This document shows, piece by piece, positions 1-5,877 of a stretch of DNA of 5,877 nucleotides (its first letter is position 1; each line of letters opens with the position of its first letter). The DNA is from an uncultured bacterium (GTDB taxonomy: Bacteria; Patescibacteriota; Patescibacteriia; Patescibacteriales; UBA12465): positions 1-5,877 of the forward strand of contig CALJZR010000073.1 in assembly GCA_937983635.1 (NCBI GenBank). The letters run 5' to 3'. The position numbers and the translations under genes are program-made. The notes below the pieces were generated by a model. It was not told the DNA's origin. It worked only from the letters and a program-made list of their open reading frames with translations, and ran no database searches.

Positions 1-1066
1 AGCCCAAACGATGTTCAGACGGGGAAATGCTAACGATTTCGAAATCGCGCGTCTCACCAGCGGTAAATAAATCATTAATTTTTTCTTTCATAGCCAAGTT
101 GAGCTGGCTGATATGAGCTAAACCGTGGATTTCTTCATCAAGCTTAACAAAAAGACCAAAAGGATTAACTTTAACCACTACACCAGTAACGGTTTGGCCA
201 ATGCTGTACTTGGCACTAGCCGCCTGCCACGGATCTTTCTGTAATTTCTTGGAACTCAAAAAAATCTTACTCCCGTCAATGCTGACGATTTCTGCTTTAA
301 TATGATCGCCAACCTTGAATAACTCATTAGGAGAATCGATCCGCTGCCAAGCAATTTCAGAAATATGAATCAATCCCTCCATGCCGTCATCAAAATTCAA
401 AAAGACGCCGAAGTTAGTGATAGCGGTAATGCGACCGTCAACCACCATACCCACGCTATAACGATCCAAAGCTGGCTTCTGGCGTTTATTCCAAACATCT
501 TTTTCACTGAAAATAATCTTATTCTCTTCTTCGTTTAAAGTAATGACATTGACTTCAAAGTCCTGGCCGATAAAGGTTTTCAATTTTTCTAAAATTTTGC
601 TCTTGTCACCACCGCTGATGCGGGGATAATTTTCTGGAGCAAGCTGAGATACCGGCAAGAAGCCGTTAATCTGGCAATAACGAGCGAGCAAGCCGCCCTT
701 ATTGGCATCGATGATACGAATCTTGATAGTATTCTTTTCCTTAAAGGCGTCGCGGAGATTGCTCCAAGCCTTTTCTTGGCCCACTTGGCGGAAAGACATT
801 TCTAAATGGCCTTCTTCATTCTCGGTTTCAATAACCGCCGCCTCAACCTGATCGCCAGGCTTGAGGTGAGCATATTCCTCAACCTCTACATATAATTCCG
901 GGCCACGAACAACGCCCATTAAGACGCCGTCGATATCCAAAACTACTTCCGACTTAGAGGCGGTCACAATAGTTCCCTTAACAATGTCGCCCACTTGCGG
1001 CACCTGGACACCATCTTTCTCTAATAAATCCGCAAAAACGCTGGCTTGAGTTTGTTCTTTAGACAT
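1..1066 (-). CDS. rpsA: 30S ribosomal protein S1, C-terminally cut by the contig edge
   Basis: Translating from the ATG at 1066-1064 gives 355 codons with no stop before position 1, so the 3' end is missing. Four S1 (OB-fold) RNA-binding repeats are visible at roughly residues 25-94, 110-188, 205-274 and 288-355. Repeats 3 and 4 are canonical, with TNFGVF...GLIHIS and NPFGLF...GLAHIS. Repeats 1 and 2 are degenerate, which in S1 families fits the ribosome-docking repeats rather than the mRNA-binding ones. The last residues seen (SPSEHRLG) are where S1 repeats normally run into LSLK, so repeat 4 is almost complete. A four-repeat S1 needs only a short tail more; the six-repeat E. coli form would need about 200 residues more. 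S1 binds mRNA on the 30S subunit and promotes initiation. No clear Shine-Dalgarno sequence precedes the ATG. A structured leader lies upstream. The S1 assignment is firm, though other multi-S1 proteins cannot be fully excluded. Confidence 0.93.
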   Translation of the reverse strand, partial: MSKEQTQASVFADLLEKDGVQVPQVGDIVKGTIVTASKSEVVLDIDGVLMGVVRGPELYVEVEEYAHLKPGDQVEAAVIETENEEGHLEMSFRQVGQEKAWSNLRDAFKEKNTIKIRIIDANKGGLLARYCQINGFLPVSQLAPENYPRISGGDKSKILEKLKTFIGQDFEVNVITLNEEENKIIFSEKDVWNKRQKPALDRYSVGMVVDGRITAITNFGVFLNFDDGMEGLIHISEIAWQRIDSPNELFKVGDHIKAEIVSIDGSKIFLSSKKLQKDPWQAASAKYSIGQTVTGVVVKVNPFGLFVKLDEEIHGLAHISQLNLAMKEKINDLFTAGETRDFEIVSISPSEHRLG

Positions 1067-1081
1067 AAAAGCAAATTATTC

Positions 1082-1103
1082 TTAAAGCAAAAAAGTGCTT
1101 TAA
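1082..1103 (-). other. AT-rich inverted repeat just upstream of the S1 start
   Basis: TTAAAGC (1082-1088) and GCTTTAA (1097-1103) are perfect 7-base inverted arms around an 8-base A-rich loop. They end 15 bases before the S1 start codon, in the position where a Shine-Dalgarno site would be expected but is absent. The stem would be weak because it has only two G-C pairs. It could be a small leader hairpin affecting S1 translation, or chance in AT-rich sequence. Confidence 0.25.
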
Positions 1104-1107
1104 AAAC

Positions 1108-1141
1108 AAAAAAAGATGCTTAACCCTCCCTTCCGGGAAAG
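1108..1141 (-). terminator. GNRA-capped hairpin plus T-tract, terminator-like or attenuator
   Basis: On the minus strand, CTTTCCC (1141-1135), loop GGAA (1134-1131) and GGGAGGG (1130-1124) form a 7-pair stem with two G-U wobbles, capped by a GNRA-type GGAA tetraloop. A run of seven T (1114-1108) follows 9 bases after the stem, and five more T after one G. The T-tract sits further from the stem than in a textbook intrinsic terminator. It could end the transcript of the upstream unknown gene. If S1 is transcribed from the candidate promoter at 1230-1259, it would lie inside the S1 leader and could act as an attenuator or binding structure. Confidence 0.4.
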
Positions 1142-1152
1142 CCCCTTGGCCA

Positions 1153-1188
1153 CCTCAGGCGCCGCTTAATTGAGAGCGGCGCCTTAGA
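1153..1188 (-). other. Strong GC-rich hairpin in the S1 upstream region
   Basis: AGGCGCCGCT (1157-1166) and AGCGGCGCCT (1175-1184) are perfect 10-base inverted arms around an 8-base AT-rich loop. Beyond one mismatch (1156/1185), three more pairs can form between 1153-1155 and 1186-1188. The element starts about 45 bases after the stop codon of the unknown gene. It is far more GC-rich than the surrounding spacer, which suggests selection for structure. No T-run follows it directly on either strand, so it is not a simple intrinsic terminator. It may be a transcript 3'-end protector, part of a tandem terminator with the next hairpin, or part of an S1 leader. Confidence 0.6.
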
Positions 1189-1229
1189 ATCCAAGAGAAT
1201 TGCAGTAGGTGAGTATTTAATTATTTAAG

Positions 1230-1259
1230 AGTTTATTGCTTTTCGCTCATCTTTGTCAA
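1230..1259 (-). promoter_or_regulatory. Candidate sigma-70 promoter for S1
   Basis: On the minus strand there is a perfect -35 hexamer TTGACA (1259-1254), an 18-base spacer, and TAAACT (1235-1230), which matches four of six bases of the -10 consensus. The -35 box lies within the last codons of the unknown gene. Transcription would start near 1223 and give S1 a leader of about 155 bases containing both GC-rich hairpins. The weak -10 and the fact that TTGACA also encodes Leu-Thr leave this uncertain. Confidence 0.35.
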
Positions 1260-1937
1260 CTGTTGGTTTAAGTCAGCAATAGCATTCTCGTAATAAGAGC
1301 CACCATGTTCGCCCCAAACAACCTGTTGAATATTACCAATATTAGCTTCAGAATTATTATTTTCTTCTAAAAATTTGCTAAGAGTATTTTGTGCCACTAT
1401 TCTCAATTTAGGATCTTGGATATCACCGGTACCTCCGTACGTTAAATAATTTTTCAATATTCGGGCCTGAAAATCATCTAATTCAGGATTACCCCAAAAC
1501 TTTTTGGTCCAAAATTTTGATCCGGTGCTATTTTTTTCCTCCACCTTTTTCATTAAAGCTAAAATATTGCTTATTCCCGGAAACTTAGCTTCTAATTTAG
1601 CGGGGCTCATTTGCCCGCCGCCAAAAGAACCGAGAGCGCCCATACCGGAATCAGTGCTACTAATATGGGTAAAGCTTTGATAGACCTGCTGTTTTTCCTC
1701 GTATTCCCGCTGTAATCTTTTAATTTCTGATTTAATTTCCTCAGGAGATTTAAAGTCCTTAATTTCCGCAGAAACAGCGGCAATCTGTTCCGGAACCTTC
1801 TCTTCCGCTAACACTGCTTCCTGGAGAGCTTCTTGCTCTTCAGCGCTTTGGGGCATAGATTCTACTTCATCCAATTCCAAAACCTCAGCTTCATTAGCTG
1901 GAGTCTCCATGTTTGCACCTAATTTCTCGGTGTTCAT
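1233..1937 (-). CDS. Hypothetical acidic coiled-coil protein, unknown function
   Basis: I do not recognise this family. The 234-residue product has no signal peptide, membrane segment or cysteine, so it is probably cytosolic. Residues 1-60 are strongly acidic and probably disordered. Residues about 57-88 are charged and helical, typical of a short coiled coil. Residues 94-110 form a Gly/Ser-rich linker. Residues about 112-234 look like a folded helical domain, with an aromatic KFWTKKFWGNPELDDF segment (141-156) and a C-terminal part rich in N, Q and Y. The ATG at 1937 lacks a Shine-Dalgarno site. An in-frame ATG at 1910-1908 (residue 10) is preceded by AGGTG at a 5-base spacing and may be the true start, giving 225 residues. 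A near-consensus promoter lies just upstream. Its own promoter, lack of stops and normal composition support a real gene. The position between RNase J and S1 hints at an RNA or translation link, but that is only inference. Confidence 0.75.
   Translation of the reverse strand: MNTEKLGANMETPANEAEVLELDEVESMPQSAEEQEALQEAVLAEEKVPEQIAAVSAEIKDFKSPEEIKSEIKRLQREYEEKQQVYQSFTHISSTDSGMGALGSFGGGQMSPAKLEAKFPGISNILALMKKVEEKNSTGSKFWTKKFWGNPELDDFQARILKNYLTYGGTGDIQDPKLRIVAQNTLSKFLEENNNSEANIGNIQQVVWGEHGGSYYENAIADLNQQLTKMSEKQ
1916..1920 (-). promoter_or_regulatory. Shine-Dalgarno site for an internal start of the unknown gene
   Basis: AGGTG on the minus strand (1920-1916) lies 5 bases before the in-frame ATG at 1910-1908, which matches the anti-Shine-Dalgarno register well. 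The upstream ATG at 1937 is preceded only by A/T. This favours translation from 1910, although leaderless or Shine-Dalgarno-free initiation at 1937 remains possible. Confidence 0.4.
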
Positions 1938-1978
1938 AAAATTTAAAAAATTAATAAAAACAAACTAAATATAACTTT

Positions 1979-2007
1979 ATTATATAATAAATTAGCAAAA
2001 AAGTCAA
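1979..2007 (-). promoter_or_regulatory. Near-consensus sigma-70 promoter for the unknown gene
   Basis: The minus strand carries TTGACT (2007-2002), exactly 17 bases of AT-rich spacer, then TATAAT (1984-1979). That is five of six and six of six matches to consensus at the optimal spacing. Transcription should start near 1972, leaving a leader of about 35 bases before the ATG at 1937 or about 62 before the ATG at 1910. It lies in the 110-base spacer after RNase J, so the unknown gene is probably transcribed independently of RNase J and perhaps strongly. Confidence 0.75.
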
Positions 2008-2047
2008 TACCAATAATAATGAGTAATGTTAGTCAAAATATAATAAG

Positions 2048-3898
2048 TTACACCTTAATAACGACCGGGAGAACCATAGGACGACGTTTAGTCTGAGTAA
2101 AAAGAAACTGGCCAACGTCATTTCTAATCTTATTTTTAATAAAATCATCATCAGCCGGAGTCATCGGGTTCTTGTCTTTGACAATATTCTTTACCCGCAT
2201 TCTGGTTTTTTCAATCAAGTCACGACTCTCTTTCATATAAATAAATCCCCGAGAAATAATATCAGGGTTACCAATAATGTTTCCCGTCTTAGCATCGATG
2301 GTAGCAATAATAACAATCATGCCGTCACCGGCCATCATTAAACGATCGCGTAAAACCACCTCGGAAACATCACCCACCCCTAAGCCATCCACCATCACAT
2401 AGTCAGACGGGACTTTCTCCTTGGTTAAGGAGCCAAGAGATTGACCGCGGGAATCTTTTTTAAACAGAACCACTTGGCCATTATCGGCAACGAAAATCTT
2501 ATCCTTTCCAATACCCACCTGCTCCGCCAACTCAGCGTGAGCGCGCAACATATAATGATTAGCTTCAATGGGCATGAAATATTCAGGTTTGATTAAGCGC
2601 ATCATTAATTTTAAATCTTCCGCCTTAGCGTGTCCGCCAGCATGAATATCCAACATCCGATAATGAATAATCTTGGCGCCCTGACGAACCACCATATCCA
2701 TCAAATTTTGGATGGAACGTTCATTTCCAGGAATCACGGAAGAAGAAAACAACACCGTATCGCCGTGCTTAATGCTGACAACTCGATGCTCGCCATTAAC
2801 TACTCGGCTAAGAAAAGCATTATCTTCACCTTGAGCGCCCGTACCAATAATCATGACCTTATTATCAGGCAAGCGATTTAATTCACTGTCATCAATGAGA
2901 ATTTTCGGATCAAATTTTAAATAACCGACCTGATGAGCAATTTCCACATTAGAATTCATGCTCCGACCCTGCAGACTAACACGACGGCCGTACTTTTTAG
3001 CTAGTTCTAAAATCTTTTGAACACGGCTAATTTGGGAGGCAAAGGTGCCAATAATAATACGGCCTTCAATTTTTTCAAAGATACGGCCCATTTCTTCACC
3101 AATCGCAGATTCAGAAACCTGATAACCCGGATGGGTGGCATCGGTTGAATCTGACATCAACATCAAAATACCGCGATTACCAATTTGAGCAATACGCTGT
3201 AAATCAGCGGGTTTATCATTAACCGGCGTGAAGTCGATTTTAAAATCGCCCGTATGAATAATGGTTCCTAAAGGCGTATTAATAATAACGGCAAAACAAT
3301 CAGGAATAGAATGATTAACACGAGTAAACTCAACGCGCAGAGAAGCGCCTAATTGTAAAACTGTATTTTCATCAATCTCCTTAATTTTTAACTGCGGCGC
3401 CGTCTTGTATTCTTGATGGCGCTTACGCACTAAACCAGCCGTTAATTTACCCATAAACATCGGCGGATTACCAATCTCTCCCATAATGTGCGGAATTCCA
3501 CCAATATGGTCATAATGGCCATGAGTAATAACAACACCCTTTATCCAATCTAATTTATCACGCAAATAAGAAACATTGGGAATAATATAATCGATGCCAG
3601 GCATGTCTTCTTCGGGAAACTGCAAGCCCATATCAATAATCATAATCTCCCGATTACATTCAATCAAAGTCATATTGCGACCGACTTCTTCCAGCCCACC
3701 CAGAACAATAACTTTTACATAATCTTCAGAGCCTTCTTTTTTAAAAGTCTGTTGAGAACGTATGGGAAAACGACGGCGAGGCGCCGCTAAAGGAGCGACC
3801 GGGTGATGGCCGTCGGATTTGCCGGCACTCTGGCCGGACTTATAACGAGTAATCATGAAATTTGGAAACACGAAGAGAGTACCGATGTCTAAAAGCAT
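2048..3898 (-). CDS. rnj: Ribonuclease J (MBL/beta-CASP endo- and 5' exoribonuclease)
   Basis: The 616-residue product aligns along its length with bacterial RNase J, a metal-dependent RNase that processes and degrades mRNA and rRNA in the cytosol. The metallo-beta-lactamase core starts near residue 61 (VKVIVLGGLEEVGRN). Metal ligands are seen in HGHYDH (126-131), H196 (NHSIPD) and D218 (TGDFK). The beta-CASP region spans about 265-440 with GTFASQISR (284-292), GTGAQGE (352-358, family usually TGSQGE) and HAGGHA (419-424). The C-terminal domain ends in the typical ISRGFIYMKES (548-558) and RRPMVLPVVIKV. Oddly, the normally invariant HGE motif (B. subtilis RNase J1 His390, as I recall it) is replaced by EANHY at 445-449. 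Compared with B. subtilis RNase J1 there is a Pro/Arg/Ser-rich extension of about 50-60 residues. The ATG at 3898 has GAGG 7 bases upstream; Met15 (3856) is an alternative start without one. It follows the solute-binding protein gene by 51 bases. Confidence 0.95.
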   Translation of the reverse strand: MLLDIGTLFVFPNFMITRYKSGQSAGKSDGHHPVAPLAAPRRRFPIRSQQTFKKEGSEDYVKVIVLGGLEEVGRNMTLIECNREIMIIDMGLQFPEEDMPGIDYIIPNVSYLRDKLDWIKGVVITHGHYDHIGGIPHIMGEIGNPPMFMGKLTAGLVRKRHQEYKTAPQLKIKEIDENTVLQLGASLRVEFTRVNHSIPDCFAVIINTPLGTIIHTGDFKIDFTPVNDKPADLQRIAQIGNRGILMLMSDSTDATHPGYQVSESAIGEEMGRIFEKIEGRIIIGTFASQISRVQKILELAKKYGRRVSLQGRSMNSNVEIAHQVGYLKFDPKILIDDSELNRLPDNKVMIIGTGAQGEDNAFLSRVVNGEHRVVSIKHGDTVLFSSSVIPGNERSIQNLMDMVVRQGAKIIHYRMLDIHAGGHAKAEDLKLMMRLIKPEYFMPIEANHYMLRAHAELAEQVGIGKDKIFVADNGQVVLFKKDSRGQSLGSLTKEKVPSDYVMVDGLGVGDVSEVVLRDRLMMAGDGMIVIIATIDAKTGNIIGNPDIISRGFIYMKESRDLIEKTRMRVKNIVKDKNPMTPADDDFIKNKIRNDVGQFLFTQTKRRPMVLPVVIKV

Positions 3899-3905
3899 GC
3901 GGCCG

Positions 3906-3909
3906 CCTC
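3906..3909 (-). promoter_or_regulatory. Shine-Dalgarno site supporting the RNase J start
   Basis: GAGG on the minus strand (3909-3906) is separated by 7 bases (the GC-rich 3905-3899) from the ATG at 3898-3896. The alternative start, Met15, has no purine-rich motif before it. The site therefore supports the longer form of RNase J, although the first 14 residues (hydrophobic, MLLDIGTLFVFPNF) do not resemble RNase J starts that I know. Confidence 0.4.
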
Positions 3910-3949
3910 ATCCTAGTATTTATATAATGAGTTTTATCAAATCCAGCCT

Positions 3950-5865
3950 TTACCAGGCTAGACGTTTTTTTGTTTTAAGATACCAGTTACTGATACCAGC
4001 AAAACGATCACTCGGCTCACTAATGGCTAAGCCATTAAAGCCACGCAACTTTTTTGCCTGAACATAAGTGTAACTGGGGGAATATAAGAAAATATCCGGC
4101 AGAGCAGTGGCAACGCTTTCTTGAAATGTTTTATATTTTTCAAAACGTAAATCAAAATTATCGGTGCTTTGGCGCGCTTCTGTCAGCAATGTATCCATAG
4201 CGCTGTTGTTATAGCCGGCTAGATTTAAACCTTTGCCGCCAATTTGAGAGGAATGCCAGAAAGGAGCGACATCGGGATCAAGCCCCACTACTTGGCCATA
4301 AAGGAAGGCTTCGAAATTGTGGCCAGCAATCATATTAGCACTCAAAGTATCAGTGGCGACTTTATTAATTACAACTTTAACACCCACCGCCTCCCAATCA
4401 CGCTTAATACTCTCAGCTACATCACTGCGGCTATTTTCCGGAACGGATAACTTAATAGTTAAAGGCTGATAATTTTGTGCGGAAGAGGCGACGCGCCAAT
4501 AGCCACTGGCCTCCATTTGCGTGGAGCTGGCGTAAGCAATAATAGCGTTAGCCTCAGGCGCGCGTTCGCTAGAATTAATGATTTCGGCACTGACATCAAA
4601 ACGCTTAAAACCAGCTTCATCTAACAATTGTTCCGCCTTAGCCCGGTCTAAATTGTATTTTAAATTATCAGGAATAGAAACAAAATCTATTGCTAGAATC
4701 GGACCATCAGCCCGTTGCACCTCTCCAGACAAAACTTCATTTAAAAGGCGGTCGCGATCAATCGCATAAGCAAGCGCCTGACGAACCTTTAAGTCGCTAA
4801 GGGCTTTGTTTTTCTCTTGATTGAAAAAAATAGCATCAATTTGAGGTAGGCGAAGGTTATGAATAAACAGAGAATGCTTCGCCAGAAGATCTTTCTTTAA
4901 GTCATCGGGAATATAACTAGCCCCGTCAATTTCATTACCATTTAAAGCTCGCACTAATTCGATATAGTCAGGAAAAAATTTAAAAATAATTTTCTCAATA
5001 TAAGGGTGCACGCCGTAATATTCAGGATTGGCCACTAAATGATATTCCTTGATTTCGCCGCCCTTACTTTTAATTAAAGCTTCAAATTTATAGGGGCCAG
5101 AACCGATAGGCTTAAGATTAAGTTCAGACAGGGCGGCGGCTTCTGGCAAAATCATTTCCCAAGCATTTTGCGGCAGAATTCCAAATGTAAGTAAACTTAA
5201 AAAATCAGCGTAAGGTTCAGCGAGTGTGAATTTTATAGTCTGCTCATCAACTTTTTCTAAGGCAACGCCATTGAGGCTGCTGCGCAAAGGGGAGCGAAAT
5301 TCCGGATCTTTAATAAGATTAAAAGTGAAGATAATATCTTCTGCGCTTAAATCTTCGCCACTATGCCACTTCACGCCTTCGCGAAGAGTAATAAGATAGC
5401 TTTTGCCGCCATCTTCAATTTTCCAAGCAGTCGCTAAATCAGTAATTAAGCGGCCACTCTCATCATAGCGGAAAAGACTAGAATAGACTAAGCGGCTTAA
5501 ATCCGCGTCAACATCCCGATTACTGGCATATAGAGGATTAATAACTTGCGGATAACCGACCACGCCTTCAACGTAAGTACCTCCCGCCCTCGGCAACAAC
5601 ACAAGATGTTGTTGATAAAAGCGAACACCTAAATAAACTAAAGACAAAAATAAAACTAGACTGGCAGTCTTTAAAATTAATTTTTCTCGGGGGTTTAAAA
5701 ATTTAGAAAGATGCCGCAATTGTTCTTGTTTAGGAATTTTGGTTGGCGCCAAAGAATAAACTAAATTCTTATCTGCCTGTAAACGAGCAGAGTCCGGAGA
5801 AGCAGAAAACCAACCCTTACCTAAAATCTTGCCGACAATAACAAAAAAAGGGGGAAGGCTCTTGC
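3950..5865 (-). CDS. Family 5 (peptide/nickel-type) ABC transporter solute-binding protein, membrane-tethered, 5' end open
   Basis: This is an extracytoplasmic substrate-binding protein of the OppA/DppA (SBP_bac_5) type, which captures oligopeptides or similar ligands for an ABC importer. The frame ends in TAA at 3950-3952. Counting from the first possible start, TTG at 5752, there are 600 residues. A membrane helix lies at about 25-46 with no lipobox Cys, so the protein is tethered by a signal anchor. The binding fold runs from about 60 to 590. Family marks are NPLYASNRDVDADLSRLVY (72-90), WHSGEDLSAEDIIFTF (129-144), GSGPYKF (217-223), VRQALAYAIDRDRLL (323-337) and FWHSSQIGGKGLNLAGY (498-514). 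Residues about 384-427 look like an insertion in the second lobe. Upstream of 5752 the frame stays open to the contig edge with no ATG or GTG, and no Shine-Dalgarno site precedes the TTG, so the true start is probably off the contig. No permease or ATPase gene is visible. Ligand unknown. Confidence 0.88.
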
Positions 5866-5877
5866 AGATCGGAAGAG
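5866..5877 (+). other. Residual Illumina adapter sequence at the contig end
   Basis: The last 12 bases, AGATCGGAAGAG, are identical to the start of the Illumina TruSeq read-through adapter. Their placement exactly at the right-hand edge is what untrimmed adapter in an assembled contig looks like. These bases should not be treated as genomic, and the preceding few bases may also be less reliable. Confidence 0.9.

Noticed and set aside
2630..2881. Plus-strand open frame of 83 codons
   Set aside because: It is antisense to the catalytic core of RNase J, with no Shine-Dalgarno site or family resemblance. It is a shadow of the real gene.
3895..3906. Overlapping GCATGC and GCGGCCGC (SphI/NotI sites) at the RNase J start, reminiscent of a cloning polylinker
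   Set aside because: There is no flanking vector sequence, and the sites sit naturally between a Shine-Dalgarno motif and a start codon. It is best explained as chance.
3837..3910. Short minus-strand frame starting 12 bases before RNase J (MRRPHAFRHR...), as an upstream regulatory peptide
   Set aside because: It overlaps the RNase J start out of frame, and its only purine motif abuts the ATG. Nothing supports its translation.
3919..3924. TATAAA on the minus strand before RNase J as a possible -10 box
   Set aside because: No acceptable -35 hexamer lies 16-18 bases upstream (TTGATA is only 10 bases away). The 51-base gap is compatible with co-transcription from the solute-binding protein gene.
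4021..4037. 17-base palindrome TAATGGCT-A-AGCCATTA
   Set aside because: It lies inside a coding sequence near the 3' end of the solute-binding protein gene, occurs once and has no partner site. It is a weak operator candidate and probably chance.
3855..4769. Several plus-strand open frames of 63-68 codons (3855-4061, 4244-4450, 4578-4769)
   Set aside because: All are antisense to the solute-binding protein or to the start of RNase J, and their translations show no recognisable features.
5594..5614. Perfect 8-base inverted repeat CAACAACA / TGTTGTTG with a 5-base loop
   Set aside because: It lies inside the solute-binding protein coding sequence and is explained by its codons (QQHLVLL).
1..5877. 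A novel defence, mobile or CRISPR system
   Set aside because: There are no repeats in array form, no transposase, recombinase, toxin-antitoxin pair or phage genes. Three of four genes are housekeeping or transport families.

Overview
This 5,877-base stretch is most likely a complete metagenomic contig from a Patescibacteria (Candidate Phyla Radiation) genome. The lineage is inferred from the protein style and was not computed: an RNase J beginning its core with a 'GGLEEVGRNM' segment after a basic extension, a membrane-tethered family 5 solute-binding protein without a lipobox, an S1 that reaches only its fourth domain at the contig end, and AT-rich spacers with few Shine-Dalgarno sites. The standard genetic code fits all genes. 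The right end carries 12 bases identical to the start of the Illumina TruSeq adapter, so position 5877 is an assembly edge.

Layout: all four genes lie on the minus strand, so transcription runs from right to left. From 5865 to 3950 is a peptide/nickel-type (family 5) extracellular solute-binding protein whose reading frame stays open into the contig edge. After a 51-base gap comes ribonuclease J (3898-2048). A 110-base AT-rich spacer carries a near-consensus sigma-70 promoter (TTGACT, 17 bases, TATAAT) for an unrecognised acidic, coiled-coil-containing protein (1937-1233). A 166-base spacer with two GC-rich hairpins and a T-tract follows. Last is ribosomal protein S1 (1066 to beyond position 1), cut off near the end of its fourth S1 domain.

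How the genes fit together: RNase J (mRNA and rRNA processing and decay) and S1 (mRNA delivery to the ribosome) are core RNA-metabolism genes. The small protein between them is unknown and has its own promoter. The solute-binding protein has no permease or ATPase partner in view. I see no mobile element, CRISPR array, tRNA, rRNA or defence system. The points most worth following up are the replaced HGE metal-ligand motif in RNase J, the structured leader in front of S1, the unknown protein, and the adapter-terminated 5' end of the solute-binding protein gene.
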